Origin: Amycolatopsis sulphurea
GTDB lineage: Bacteria; Actinomycetota; Actinomycetes; Mycobacteriales; Pseudonocardiaceae
Direction: 5' to 3'
DNA length: 64,000 bases
Assembly (NCBI RefSeq): GCF_002564045.1
Contig: NZ_PDJK01000002.1
Coordinates: forward strand, 2,914,001-2,978,000
A model generated the notes under the pieces. It ran no database searches. It saw only the letters and a program-made list of their open reading frames with translations, and was not told the DNA's origin. Within the stretch, counting starts at the first letter, position 1; the number at the start of each line of letters is the position of its first letter. The position numbers and the translations under genes are program-made. Below are positions 17,452 to 26,202 of this stretch, in pieces.

Positions 17452-17901
17452 ATGCACTTCACCCGGCCCCGGGACCTGGTGGTGGCCGCAATCGCCGGGT
17501 TCGTCGTGGTCTACCTGCTCTTTCAGTTCGACTACGGGAACCTGCCCCGGCTGCCGCTGCTGGCCGGGGTCACCTTCGCGGTACTCGCCGCGGCCGAGCT
17601 GGTGCTGTCGTTGTCGATCCGGTCGCGGATCCGGTCCGGCCGGGTGACCGGCGCGGTCGGTATCGCCCGTTCGGTGGCGCTGGCGAAGGCCTCGTCGCTG
17701 GCCGGCGCGTTTCTGGGTGGTGGCTGGCTGGCCGCTTTCGGTTACGTTTTCCCACGCCGTGACGAACTCGCCGCCGCGGTCGCCGACAGTCGTTCGGCGG
17801 TGGTCGGCGTGGTGTCCTCGGCACTGCTCGTAGCTGCCGGTTTGTGGCTGGAACACTGCTGCCGGACCCCGCCGGAGAAACCGGAGCGACCGACCGGTTA
17901 A
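17452..17901 (+). CDS. DUF3180 membrane protein
   Basis: A 149-residue integral membrane protein with four predicted TM segments (about 8-25, 35-53, 73-93, 118-137). It matches the small DUF3180 family found directly downstream of folK in mycobacteria and relatives. ATG 17452 starts at MHFTRPRDL, the first residues before TM1. Its function is unknown. Stable linkage to the fol genes hints at a folate or envelope role, but no motif supports a specific one. Confidence 0.85.
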   Translation: MHFTRPRDLVVAAIAGFVVVYLLFQFDYGNLPRLPLLAGVTFAVLAAAELVLSLSIRSRIRSGRVTGAVGIARSVALAKASSLAGAFLGGGWLAAFGYVFPRRDELAAAVADSRSAVVGVVSSALLVAAGLWLEHCCRTPPEKPERPTG

Positions 17902-17961
17902 CGATTCGATCCGCCCGCTCGAAGTACCGACTGGGTCTCATTAAGGTCACTGGAAGGTACG

Positions 17962-20301
17962 GTGTTCGGCATGACTGGCGTGGGTGACGACTCGCGCGGC
18001 CGCCGTTGGGGCGGGCCGTGGCTGATCGTCGGATTGCTCCTCGCCGTCGGAGCCACGCTCGCTATGGTGCTCAGCGACGACCTCCGGTTCCTCCGGCTGG
18101 GTATCGTCGCCGCGCTCTGGGCCGCGCTGATCGGCGCGTTCCTCGCCGTGCGGTACCGCAAGCACGCCGCACACAGCGAGGACGCGGTCTCCGAGGCGCA
18201 GGCGGTGTACGAACTCGAGCTGGAACGCGAGATCGCGGCCCGGCGGGAGTACGAGCTGGAGATCGAGGCCGAGACGCGCGAAGCCGCGCAGTCGCAGTCT
18301 CGTGACGAGCTGGAGGCACTGCGGGCCGAGGTGTCCGCGCTGCGCGAGAGCCTGCAGTCCCTGCTCGGTGGTGAGGTGCTGCTCGAACGCGTGGCGCTCA
18401 CCGCGCAGGCGACCCGGATGCGCGCGCTGAACGACGAGCAGCGCCTGGTCACCACCGGCGCGGAGAGCGGCAACGGCAGCAAGAAGCCCGCCCAGCTGCT
18501 GGCCCCGCAACGGCCGGTGAGCGAGACGCCCGAACGGCAGACCGAGCTGATGGACCGGGTGCTGGACCCGGCCGGCGCGCAACGGCGCCGGCCGCAGCCC
18601 CCCGCGAATCCGGTGGGCGGTCATCCGGTCGCGCACCGGACCGAGCAGCTCACCCGCCGGCAGCCCGACGAGTCGGTCGGCAGCGGCGAGCCCGGTCCCG
18701 AATCAGCTGCCGCGCGCGCGGTGAAGGAGGCCGAGCGTCGCGCCGAAGCCGCCCGCCGCACCGCCGAATCCCAGCCGACGCGCATGGTCGCCCCGGTGGC
18801 CAAGCCGGAACCGGCCGCGGAGCCGCCCGCCGCCGAGCCGGCCCGGCAGGCCCCGCGCCTCGGCGTCAGCCCAGGTCCGCGCCGTCGTCCGGAGCCGTCC
18901 GAGCAGCACGCGGAAGCCGGGGAACGGACTGAGATCTCGGCCCCTGCCCGTCGCCCGGAGCCACTGGCGGAGCCGGCTGGCCGCCGCCCTGCGCCGGGTC
19001 CTCGCGGTGACGCGGAAGCAGATCTGTTCGACGGCCGCCGGACGGTCGCACTGCGGGCCGAGGGCGAATCCGAGCCGCCCGGCCGCCGCCCGGCACCGGG
19101 TCGCTGGACCGAGCCGGAACCGATCGAAGCCCGTCCGGCCCCCGGTCAGTGGGCCGAGGACGAACTGGCCGCCGAGCCCACCGGCCGTCCCTCCCCGGGC
19201 CAGTGGACCGGGCACGACCAGGAACCGGCCGAGCCGAACAGCAGCCGTGCCCGCTGGGCCGGCGCCGAACAGCAGCCGACCGGCCGTCGCGCGGCCACCG
19301 GCAGGCAGCCCGTCGGCGAGCAGGCGAACGGTCAGTCGGCGGCTCCGCGGCCGGAGGGCGATCGTGGCCCTCGTTGGGTCGACGAGCAGGACGAGCGTGC
19401 CCAGGCGGCTCCCCGGAGGGAAAGCGAACAGGCCCCGGCGGGCGGTGGCCGCCAGGCGCCCACGGGCCAGTGGGCGACGGACGAGCGTGCCCAGGCCGGT
19501 CCCGGCCGTGCCGCGGCCGGTCGTTGGGCCGGGACTCCGGCCGCCGCCGTCCAGTCCGCTCCGGCGGCTTCATGGTCGGACGACGAGTCTGCCGATCGCC
19601 GTGCGGCAGCGGCCCGCCGAGCCGAGGACGAACCCGATTCGGCTGCGGACGGTCGCCGTGCCCGCTGGGCGGGAGCTGCCGTTCGCCGCGAAGCGAGCCG
19701 TCGGGGCGCCGTGGCCGAGCAGCCTGCGACGGCGCAGCCGGGCGGCGCCGAGTCGCCCGCGGAGCCCGCCGTGAGCTGGAAACCCGTGCAGGACAACGCT
19801 TCCGAGCCGTCAACCGCGGACTCGGCGGACCGGGTACCGTCGCGGCTGCAGCAGCTCTCGCAGCCCGATGCGTCCCCTGTGTCCCCCTTGGCTGCGGAAA
19901 CGCCGACCGGACGGCATGGTGCCCCGGCGGATGACGAACCTGCCAACTCGACCTTGCCGGAGGCCGTGCGCAGCAACGCCTCCTCCGGGGCCGGCGGCCG
20001 CCGTCGTCGGGCGGAGGACGAGCCGGCGGCCGCTTCGGGTGGCCGTCGCCGTCGTCCGGAGGGGGAGCCGCCGGGCTGGCAGAGCCAGCGGCACGCCGAG
20101 GCGGCAGGACGCCGGGCCGCACCGGAATCCGCGCACAGCCAGCATTCCGCGCCGGAGACGGACGAGCCAGCGTCCGGTCGCCGCGCCGCGCCGCGGGCCG
20201 AAACGGGTTCGCACGCGTCCGGCCGTTCGGTCACCGAGCTGCTCGCGGCCAACGGCAAGGCGGAATCCACGCCCCGCCGCCGTCGCCGCGCAGAGGACTG
20301 A
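17962..20301 (+). CDS. Two-TM membrane protein with coiled coil and very long disordered tail
   Basis: A 779-residue product. Two TM segments lie at about residues 20-37 and 44-64, followed by a Glu/Arg-rich coiled coil (about 70-140). The rest, about 600 residues, is Pro/Ala/Arg/Glu-rich with no fold. The tail repeats short P-G-[QR]-W or A-R-W units (GRWTEPE, GQWAEDE, GQWTGHD, ARWAGAE, GQWATDE, GRWAGTP, ARWAGAA). It sits where mycobacteria carry the Ala/Arg/Pro-rich Rv3604c, and is probably its orthologue (DUF6779-type). GTG 17962 is close to GGAAGG; ATG 17971 is the alternative start. Function unknown; the charged tail ends in RRRRRAED. Confidence 0.75.
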   Translation: MFGMTGVGDDSRGRRWGGPWLIVGLLLAVGATLAMVLSDDLRFLRLGIVAALWAALIGAFLAVRYRKHAAHSEDAVSEAQAVYELELEREIAARREYELEIEAETREAAQSQSRDELEALRAEVSALRESLQSLLGGEVLLERVALTAQATRMRALNDEQRLVTTGAESGNGSKKPAQLLAPQRPVSETPERQTELMDRVLDPAGAQRRRPQPPANPVGGHPVAHRTEQLTRRQPDESVGSGEPGPESAAARAVKEAERRAEAARRTAESQPTRMVAPVAKPEPAAEPPAAEPARQAPRLGVSPGPRRRPEPSEQHAEAGERTEISAPARRPEPLAEPAGRRPAPGPRGDAEADLFDGRRTVALRAEGESEPPGRRPAPGRWTEPEPIEARPAPGQWAEDELAAEPTGRPSPGQWTGHDQEPAEPNSSRARWAGAEQQPTGRRAATGRQPVGEQANGQSAAPRPEGDRGPRWVDEQDERAQAAPRRESEQAPAGGGRQAPTGQWATDERAQAGPGRAAAGRWAGTPAAAVQSAPAASWSDDESADRRAAAARRAEDEPDSAADGRRARWAGAAVRREASRRGAVAEQPATAQPGGAESPAEPAVSWKPVQDNASEPSTADSADRVPSRLQQLSQPDASPVSPLAAETPTGRHGAPADDEPANSTLPEAVRSNASSGAGGRRRRAEDEPAAASGGRRRRPEGEPPGWQSQRHAEAAGRRAAPESAHSQHSAPETDEPASGRRAAPRAETGSHASGRSVTELLAANGKAESTPRRRRRAED

Positions 20302-20354
20302 ACGGGGTCCGCCCACCCGGCATCCGCCAGCTCGTCTGCGTATGGTGACCGCTC

Positions 20355-21515
20355 GTGAACGGAACCCTGGCCATGAAGGGCTCGGCTCCCCGGTCCCGGC
20401 AGGTCACCGTGCTGCTGCCGGTGATCGGCCTGATCGTGGCCGCCTTGTGCGGCCTGTTCCTGTTCGGTCTCGCCACCGCGCGGGTCGGCTGGCTCGCGGT
20501 CGCGATCGGCGTGCTCGCCGCGCTGGTCCCGGTCGGGATGGTGGTCGCCGGGTTCCTCTGGGTCGACCGCTGGGAGCCCGAGCCCGCGAAGCTGCTGTTG
20601 CTTGGTTTCGCTTGGGGCGCCTGCATTGCCACGATCGTCGCGCTGCTCATCAACAGCGGTGCGGAAGCGGTCGGTGATCTGCTCCTCGGCGGTGGCCGTG
20701 GGAGCAAGTTCAGCGCGCTGCTGTCCGCGCCGCTGGTGGAAGAAGCCGCGAAGGGCGCCTTCGTACTGTTGATCTTCTGGCGGCGCCGCGACGAATTCGA
20801 CGGCGTGGTCGACGGAGTCGTCTACGCCGGCTTCGCCGCGGCCGGATTCGCGTTCACCGAGAACATCTACTACTTCGGCCGCGCGTTCGCCGACTACGGT
20901 TTCGGCAACGGCGCGCACTCCGGCGTCCTGGCCGCGTTCATCCTGCGCGGCGTGCTCTCGCCGTTCACACATCCGCTGTTCACTGTGATGACCGGCATCG
21001 GCTTCGGCGTGGCCGCGCGTGCCACGCAACGGTGGGTACGGATCTGCGCGCCGCTGGCCGGTTATGTCGTCGGCGTCTGCTTGCATGCGTTGTGGAACAG
21101 CGCGGCCACGCTCGGTGGTTCCAATGCGTTTCTCACGGTGTATTTCCTGGTGATGGTGCCGCTGTTCATCGGCGTCGTCTACGTGATCGTGCTGCAGCGA
21201 AGACGGGAGCAGAAGATCGTCGCCGCCGCGCTGCCCCGGATGGCGGCGGCTCGCTGGATTTCGCCGTCGGAGATCCAGCTGCTGGCGAGCCTGTCCGGGC
21301 GGCGGGCTTGGCGACGGCAGGCTCGCCGCGAGTCCGGACGGGCCGCGGCGCGCGCGGTCGCGCAGTACCAGGCGAGCGTCAGCGAACTCGCCTTCCTCCG
21401 GCGTACCCGGCTCCGCACCGACGACGACCGTCGCCGCCAGGACGAGCTGCTGCACACGCTACGGGTGGCTCGCGCGGATGCGGTGCGATTGGCCAACCGC
21501 GGCCACACCCAGTGA
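20355..21515 (+). CDS. PrsW-family intramembrane metalloprotease
   Basis: A 386-residue polytopic protein. The family motifs are in order: EEAAKG near 130, GFAFTEN near 173 and the HPLFT segment near 205, which together supply the Glu and His residues of the proposed metal site. About eight TM segments lie within the first 280 residues; the last 100 are cytoplasmic, Arg-rich and helical. PrsW enzymes cleave membrane-anchored proteins such as anti-sigma factors. No sigma/anti-sigma pair is adjacent, so the substrate is unknown. GTG 20355 starts 53 bp after the preceding gene. Confidence 0.88.
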   Translation: MNGTLAMKGSAPRSRQVTVLLPVIGLIVAALCGLFLFGLATARVGWLAVAIGVLAALVPVGMVVAGFLWVDRWEPEPAKLLLLGFAWGACIATIVALLINSGAEAVGDLLLGGGRGSKFSALLSAPLVEEAAKGAFVLLIFWRRRDEFDGVVDGVVYAGFAAAGFAFTENIYYFGRAFADYGFGNGAHSGVLAAFILRGVLSPFTHPLFTVMTGIGFGVAARATQRWVRICAPLAGYVVGVCLHALWNSAATLGGSNAFLTVYFLVMVPLFIGVVYVIVLQRRREQKIVAAALPRMAAARWISPSEIQLLASLSGRRAWRRQARRESGRAAARAVAQYQASVSELAFLRRTRLRTDDDRRRQDELLHTLRVARADAVRLANRGHTQ

Positions 21516-21740
21516 TCATCCACCCGCCAGGGGTAGCTCGGCGGTGTCAAAAACCTGATCCCACCGGGGTATCCCTGTCCCGCGGCCGACCGGCCCGGCT
21601 AGGGTACGGCCGCGCCGGACGCCCCGGGTGAAGCTGGTCACCCGGGCGCCGCGAACCGGCTCGGTCCGGGCTACCCTCGCGCGGTCGTCTGGTACCCGCG
21701 CCGGAAGCGGGACTGGAACGAGCACTAGGAGTTTCGAGCC

Positions 21741-21767
21741 ATGAGCGTCCACAGGCGCACGCCATGA
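21741..21767 (+). CDS. Possible 8-codon leader ORF coupled to the DUF2520 gene
   Basis: ATG AGC GTC ... CCA TGA encodes MSVHRRTP. TAGGAG lies 9 bases upstream of its ATG, a good ribosome-binding site. Its TGA overlaps the ATG of the next gene (ATGA). It may load ribosomes for the downstream gene; alternatively a one-base loss has detached a true N-terminus. Confidence 0.35.
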   Translation: MSVHRRTP

Positions 21768-22666
21768 ACCGGCCTGCCCGTCTCGCGGTCGGGGTGGTCT
21801 CCGCCGGCCGGGTGGGCAGCGTCCTCGGCGCTGCGCTGGCCAGGGCCGGACACACCGTGGTCGCGGCCTCCGGGTTGTCCGCCGCCTCGCTGTCCCGTGC
21901 CGAACGGTTGTTGCCCGGTGTTCCGCTGCTGCCGCCCGACGAGGTCGTGCGCAGCGCCGATCTGGTCCTGCTGGCGCTGCCGGACGACGCGCTCCCCGGC
22001 ATGGTGCGTGGCCTCGCCGCCACCGAGTCGGTGCGGCCCGGGCAGATCGTGGTGCACACTTCCGGCGCGTACGGCGTCGACGTACTGGCGCCGGCCGCCG
22101 AGGCGGGCGCGCTGCCGCTCGCGCTGCACCCCGTGCTCACCTTCACCGGCCGCGAAGAGGATCTGGAACGGCTGGCCACCGCGAGCATCGGCATCACGGC
22201 CGCGTCCGAGGACGAGGCGGCGTGGCATGTGGGCGAGGCGCTCGCGGTGGAGATGGGCGCCGAACCGGTCCGTATCCCGGAATCCGCTCGCGCGCTTTAC
22301 CACGCGGCGCTGGCGCACGGGGCGAACCACTTGATGACACTCGTGGCCGACTGCACGGAAGTCTTGCGGAAAGCGGGGATCGGGCAGGCCGAACGCCTTG
22401 TCGCGCCACTGTTGTCGGCGGCGTTGGACAATGTGCTGCGCCACGGCGACCGGGCGCTCACCGGACCGGTCACCCGCGGCGATCTCGGAACCGTGCGCAA
22501 GCATCTCGACGTGCTCTCCGCGCAGGCCCCGCAGATCGCTCCGGCCTACCGGTCGCTGGCCCGCCGCACCGCCGAGCGCTCCCGTGACGCCGGACTGCTC
22601 GACGCGGCTGCCGCCGACGCATTGACCGATCTCCTTTCCGATCCCGCCGAAGGACAAACGCCGTGA
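21764..22666 (+). CDS. Rossmann-fold/DUF2520 protein, putative NAD(P)-dependent dehydrogenase
   Basis: A 300-residue protein. The N-terminus has a nucleotide-binding pattern (VGVVSAGRVGSVLG) and the C-terminal half matches the DUF2520 helical domain (RALYHAALAHGANHL). It is the apparent counterpart of Rv3603c, which sits directly before panC. A ketopantoate-reductase-like or other oxidoreductase role in pantothenate synthesis is plausible from context but unproven. The 3' end overlaps the panC GTG by four bases. Confidence 0.8.
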   Translation: MNRPARLAVGVVSAGRVGSVLGAALARAGHTVVAASGLSAASLSRAERLLPGVPLLPPDEVVRSADLVLLALPDDALPGMVRGLAATESVRPGQIVVHTSGAYGVDVLAPAAEAGALPLALHPVLTFTGREEDLERLATASIGITAASEDEAAWHVGEALAVEMGAEPVRIPESARALYHAALAHGANHLMTLVADCTEVLRKAGIGQAERLVAPLLSAALDNVLRHGDRALTGPVTRGDLGTVRKHLDVLSAQAPQIAPAYRSLARRTAERSRDAGLLDAAAADALTDLLSDPAEGQTP

Positions 22667-23571
22667 CCACACCGAAATTTCAGCGCGGCACGCTCAACAC
22701 GTTCCAGCCGCCCGAGCACATCGCCCAGGTGAGCCGGGCGCTGCGCGCGGTCGGCCGCAAGGTCGCGCTGGTGCCCACCATGGGTGCGCTGCACGACGGC
22801 CACCGTGAGCTGCTGCGCCGCGCGAAGCGACTGCCGAACACGGTGGTGGCCGCGTCGATTTTCGTGAACCCGCTGCAATTCGGCGCAGGGGAGGACTTCG
22901 AGGCGTACCCGCGTCCGCTGGAGAAGGACCTGGAGTCGTTGTCCGAAGCGGGTGTCGAGCTGGCGTTCACGCCGAAGGCCTCGGATCTGTACGCCGAGAA
23001 CGCGATCGTCACGCTCAACCCCGGGCCGCTCGGCGACGAACTGGAAGGGGCGGTGCGGCCGGGGCACTTCAGCGGCGTGCTGACCGTCGTGGCGAAGCTG
23101 TTCAACCTGCTTCGCCCCGACTACGCGTTTTTCGGGGAAAAGGACTACCAGCAGCTGGTGCTGGTGAAGCGGATGGTGGCCGACCTGAACATCGACACCC
23201 GCGTGATCGGGGTGCCGACCGTTCGGGAGCGTGACGGGCTCGCGCTCTCCTCGCGCAACGTCTACCTGACGCCGGAGCAACGGGAGGACGCCGTCGTTCT
23301 CTCGGCCGCGCTTTCCGCGGGCGCGCACGTCGGCCGGGAGGGGGCCGGCGCGGTGCTCGAGGTGGCGCGCCGGACACTCGCCGCCCGGCCACGGGTGGAA
23401 GTGGATTACCTGGAGTTGAGGGGAACCGACCTCGGGCCCGCGCCCGTCGACGGTGAGGCACGGCTGTTGGTCGCCGCCCGGGTGGGGAGCACCCGGCTGA
23501 TCGACAACGTGGGAGTGCTGCTCGGAAAGGCTGTGGAGCATCCGAGCGTGGAACCGGACGCAGGGGAATAG
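22663..23571 (+). CDS. panC: Pantothenate synthetase
   Basis: Joins pantoate and beta-alanine with ATP in the cytoplasm. The 302-residue protein has PTMGALHDGH near 38-47 (the HIGH-like motif), FVNPLQF near 65 and the KMSKS-loop equivalent LSSRN near 195. GTG 22663 overlaps the preceding stop. panD follows 12 bp later, so pantoate activation and beta-alanine supply are coordinated. Confidence 0.95.
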   Translation: MTTPKFQRGTLNTFQPPEHIAQVSRALRAVGRKVALVPTMGALHDGHRELLRRAKRLPNTVVAASIFVNPLQFGAGEDFEAYPRPLEKDLESLSEAGVELAFTPKASDLYAENAIVTLNPGPLGDELEGAVRPGHFSGVLTVVAKLFNLLRPDYAFFGEKDYQQLVLVKRMVADLNIDTRVIGVPTVRERDGLALSSRNVYLTPEQREDAVVLSAALSAGAHVGREGAGAVLEVARRTLAARPRVEVDYLELRGTDLGPAPVDGEARLLVAARVGSTRLIDNVGVLLGKAVEHPSVEPDAGE

Positions 23572-23583
23572 GGAGAGTCCACG

Positions 23584-24078
23584 ATGTATCGCACGATGCT
23601 GAAATCGAAGATCCACCGGGCCACGGTGACCCAGGCGGATCTGCACTACGTGGGTTCGGTGACCGTCGACGAGGACCTGATGGACGCCGCCGATCTGCTG
23701 GCGGGCGAACAGGTGTCCATTGTGGATGTCACGAACGGGGCCCGGCTGGAGACCTACGTGATCAAGGGCGAGCGCGGCAGCGGCGTGCTCGGCATCAACG
23801 GCGCCGCCGCGCACCTGGTGCACCCCGGTGACCTGGTGATCCTGATCTCCTACGGCCAGATGGACAACGCGGAGGCGCGCGCCTACGAGCCCCGCGTGGT
23901 GTTCGTGGACGGGGACAACCGGATCGTCGAGCGCGGGGTGGACCCGGCCTACGCCCCGGAGGGTTCCGGGCTGCTCAGCGGCACCGTAGTGCTGCCGGAA
24001 GAGGAGACGATCTCTTTCCCGGTGGCCGAGACCGCCGACGCGCGCCGGCTCGACGCCTTGCTGCACGCGGAAAACTGA
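23584..24078 (+). CDS. panD: Aspartate 1-decarboxylase precursor
   Basis: Makes beta-alanine from aspartate using a self-generated pyruvoyl group. The Gly24-Ser25 self-cleavage site (HYVGS) and the conserved Lys9, Tyr58 region (LETYVIKGERGSG) and NGAAAHLV block are present. At 164 residues it is about 25 longer than M. tuberculosis PanD, the excess being an acidic C-terminal tail. ATG 23584 follows GGGAGAG. Confidence 0.95.
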   Translation: MYRTMLKSKIHRATVTQADLHYVGSVTVDEDLMDAADLLAGEQVSIVDVTNGARLETYVIKGERGSGVLGINGAAAHLVHPGDLVILISYGQMDNAEARAYEPRVVFVDGDNRIVERGVDPAYAPEGSGLLSGTVVLPEEETISFPVAETADARRLDALLHAEN

Positions 24079-24127
24079 ACCCTCTCACCGGAGTGCGCAC
24101 GCCTGCGCCGCAGTAAAGGAAGTCGCG

Positions 24128-24901
24128 TTGCTGCTCACTGTGGACGTCGGGAACACCAATATCGTGCTCGGTCTCCACGACGGGCCGGACCTCGTCGGTG
24201 ACTGGCGCATGCGCACTGACGCGCAGATGACCGCGGATGAGCTGGCGCTGACCATGCGCGGCCTGCTGGGCCCGCATGCGGACGCGATCACCGGCATCAG
24301 CGCACTGTCCACAGTGCCCGCGGTACTGCGTGAGCTGCGGGTGATGCTCGGCCGCTACTACGCGCGCGTGCCGAAGATCGTGGTGGAACCGGGCGTGCGC
24401 ACCGGGGTTCCGCTGCTGGTGGACAACCCGAAGGAGGTGGGCGCGGACCGGCTGGTGAACACGCTGGCCGCGCACCACCTGCACGCCACCGCCTGCGTGG
24501 TGGTCGACTTCGGCACGTCCACGAACGTCGACGCGATCTCCGCCCGCGGCGAGTTCCTCGGCGGCGCGTTCGCTCCCGGGATCGAGATCTCGGTGGACGC
24601 CCTGGCCGCCCGCGCCGCCGCGTTGCGCAAGGTGGAGCTGGTCCGGCCGCGGTCGGTGATCGGCAAGAACACCGTGGAGTGCCTGCAATCCGGCATTCTT
24701 TTCGGCTTCGCCGGGCAGGTGGACGGCCTCGTCCGGCGCATCGTGCGCGAACTCGCGCACGACCCCGACGAGCCGGTCTCGGTGATCGCCACCGGCGGCC
24801 TGGCCCCCCTCGTGCTCGGCGAGTCGGAGACGATCACCGAGCACGTACCGGACCTGACCCTGCTCGGCCTGCGGCTGGTGTACGAGCGCAACGTGCGTTA
24901 G
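24128..24901 (+). CDS. coaX: Type III pantothenate kinase
   Basis: Phosphorylates pantothenate, the first step to CoA. The 257-residue protein starts with the ASKHA phosphate loop DVGNTNIVLG and has the second site DFGTSTNVD near 125-133 and GADRLVN near 108. The start is TTG at 24128, supported by AAAGGA eight bases upstream and by the motif lying at the extreme N-terminus. It converges on the SMR gene with a 4-bp overlap. Confidence 0.93.
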   Translation: MLLTVDVGNTNIVLGLHDGPDLVGDWRMRTDAQMTADELALTMRGLLGPHADAITGISALSTVPAVLRELRVMLGRYYARVPKIVVEPGVRTGVPLLVDNPKEVGADRLVNTLAAHHLHATACVVVDFGTSTNVDAISARGEFLGGAFAPGIEISVDALAARAAALRKVELVRPRSVIGKNTVECLQSGILFGFAGQVDGLVRRIVRELAHDPDEPVSVIATGGLAPLVLGESETITEHVPDLTLLGLRLVYERNVR

Positions 24902-25212
24902 TGCAGCAATTTCAGCCCGACGACCCCCGCGACGATCAGCAGCAGGCAAGCGATCCGTCCGAACGTCATCGGATCGTTCAGCGCGAGGATGCCGTAAAGC
25001 GCGGTGCCGACCGCGCCGATGCCCACCCACACCGCGTACCCCGTGCCGATCGGGATCTCGCGCAGTGAGTACGCGAGCCCGGACATGCTGAGCAGCAACG
25101 CGGCGCCGAACAGCACGCTGGGCCACAGCTTGCTGAAGCCCTTGGCCGCGCCGAGTGCGGCGGCCCACACGGTTTCGAGGACTCCGGAAAAGACCAGGAC
25201 GAGCCAAGCCAT
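24898..25212 (-). CDS. SMR-family exporter, guanidinium (Gdx/SugE) type
   Basis: A 104-residue protein with four TM segments and the conserved membrane Glu near residue 13 (SGVLETVWAAALG). The W-x3-LG..KGF pattern after TM1 matches the SugE/Gdx branch rather than EmrE. Gdx proteins export guanidinium in exchange for protons. The riboswitch upstream is a guanidine-III type, which makes this assignment strong. AAAGGG precedes the ATG at 25212. Confidence 0.9.
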   Translation of the reverse strand: MAWLVLVFSGVLETVWAAALGAAKGFSKLWPSVLFGAALLLSMSGLAYSLREIPIGTGYAVWVGIGAVGTALYGILALNDPMTFGRIACLLLIVAGVVGLKLLH

Positions 25213-25247
25213 GATCGAACCCTTTCGCAGTGGCTGATTGAGTCACT

Positions 25248-25287
25248 GCGCCGTCTTGTCCTGACCGGGTACGACGCGCTCGTCCGG
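25248..25287 (-). promoter_or_regulatory. Guanidine-III (ykkC-III) riboswitch controlling the SMR exporter
   Basis: On the minus strand the leader reads CCGGACGAG, a short stem, then CGTACCCGGTCAGGACAAG and ACGGCGC. These blocks match the compact pseudoknotted guanidine-III aptamer as I recall it from Thermobifida. Immediately 3' an arm CGCAGTG (overlapping the aptamer end) can pair with CACTGCG next to the AAAGGG ribosome-binding site, which suggests translational control. The start codon is 36 bases downstream. Confidence 0.85.
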
Positions 25288-25353
25288 AACGCCGGAGCGC
25301 CACCTCGAAGGTAGCACCGCCGGCACCCCGATACCGGTGACCTTCGTCGCCGG

Positions 25354-26118
25354 TCAGCTCCGCCGGAGGCGGGCCACGATGGTGCGCAACGGATAGTCGA
25401 ATTCGCCGCTCGCGGTTTCCGGCACGGTGTCCAGGTAGGCGCGAGCACGGGCCAGCAGTCGAGCGCGGTCCGCCGGCTCGGCGACCAGCAACGCGGAGTG
25501 AGTGGACACTGTGGCCAGTAGCGAATCGGTGGTGCGCCGGTGGCTGTGCGGGAACTCCGTCTTTTCGAACAGCTCGAACCCGGCGGCGTTCAGGTGCTCT
25601 TCGCCGTCGGCCACGCCACGGTTCACGTCGGTGTGCAACAGCCGGGAGAACTCGTTCGCCCAGGCCACCGATTCGTCCGGGTGGTTCCAGAGCGCCGCCA
25701 GCACACCGCCGGGGCGCAGCACGCGGTGTATTTCGGCGAACGCGGCGGGCAGGTCGAACCAGTGCAGGGCCTGCCCGACGAACACCGCGTCCACCGAGCC
25801 GTCCGGCAGCGGGATGTCCTCGGCCCGGCCGAGCTGTGCCGGTACGTCCGGCAACACCCGCGTCAGCTCGGCGAGCATTTCCGCATCGGGTTCGACCGCC
25901 GTCACCGCGCGGCCGGTCGCGACCAGCCCGGCGGTGAGCTTTCCGGTACCCGCGGCGAGATCGAGCACGTCGCGTACCGGGTGGCCGGCGCCTGCCATCC
26001 CCCATTCGAGGGCGGTGCGCGGGTAATCGGGACGGTGTTCGGCGTATGCCGCGGCCCGGCCGCCGAACGACGAGGCGCGCCGGGCGTGCAGTTCCGCATC
26101 GGCAGTGGGATCGGTCAC
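25354..26118 (-). CDS. Class I SAM-dependent methyltransferase
   Basis: A 254-residue protein with SAM motif I VLDLAAGTGKLT near residue 45, an acidic residue at the end of strand 2 (VEPDAEM), motif II-like VDAVFVGQALHW and motif III RVLRPGGVLA. It belongs to the broad ubiE/COQ5-like small-molecule methyltransferase group; the substrate is unknown. GTG 26118 starts VTDPTADAELHARRASSFGG. It diverges from lysS. Confidence 0.88.
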   Translation of the reverse strand: MTDPTADAELHARRASSFGGRAAAYAEHRPDYPRTALEWGMAGAGHPVRDVLDLAAGTGKLTAGLVATGRAVTAVEPDAEMLAELTRVLPDVPAQLGRAEDIPLPDGSVDAVFVGQALHWFDLPAAFAEIHRVLRPGGVLAALWNHPDESVAWANEFSRLLHTDVNRGVADGEEHLNAAGFELFEKTEFPHSHRRTTDSLLATVSTHSALLVAEPADRARLLARARAYLDTVPETASGEFDYPLRTIVARLRRS

Positions 26119-26202
26119 GTAGCTCGACTCTAATACCGCCGGTACCCCGATAAGGGGAATCCGGTGGAACCGGTCCACCAGCGAGTTCGTACCCTGTGGG
26201 CC

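Noticed and set aside
19332..21455. 707-codon antisense frame over the disordered protein and PrsW
   Set aside because: No domain, composition dictated by the GC-rich sense genes, no ribosome-binding site.
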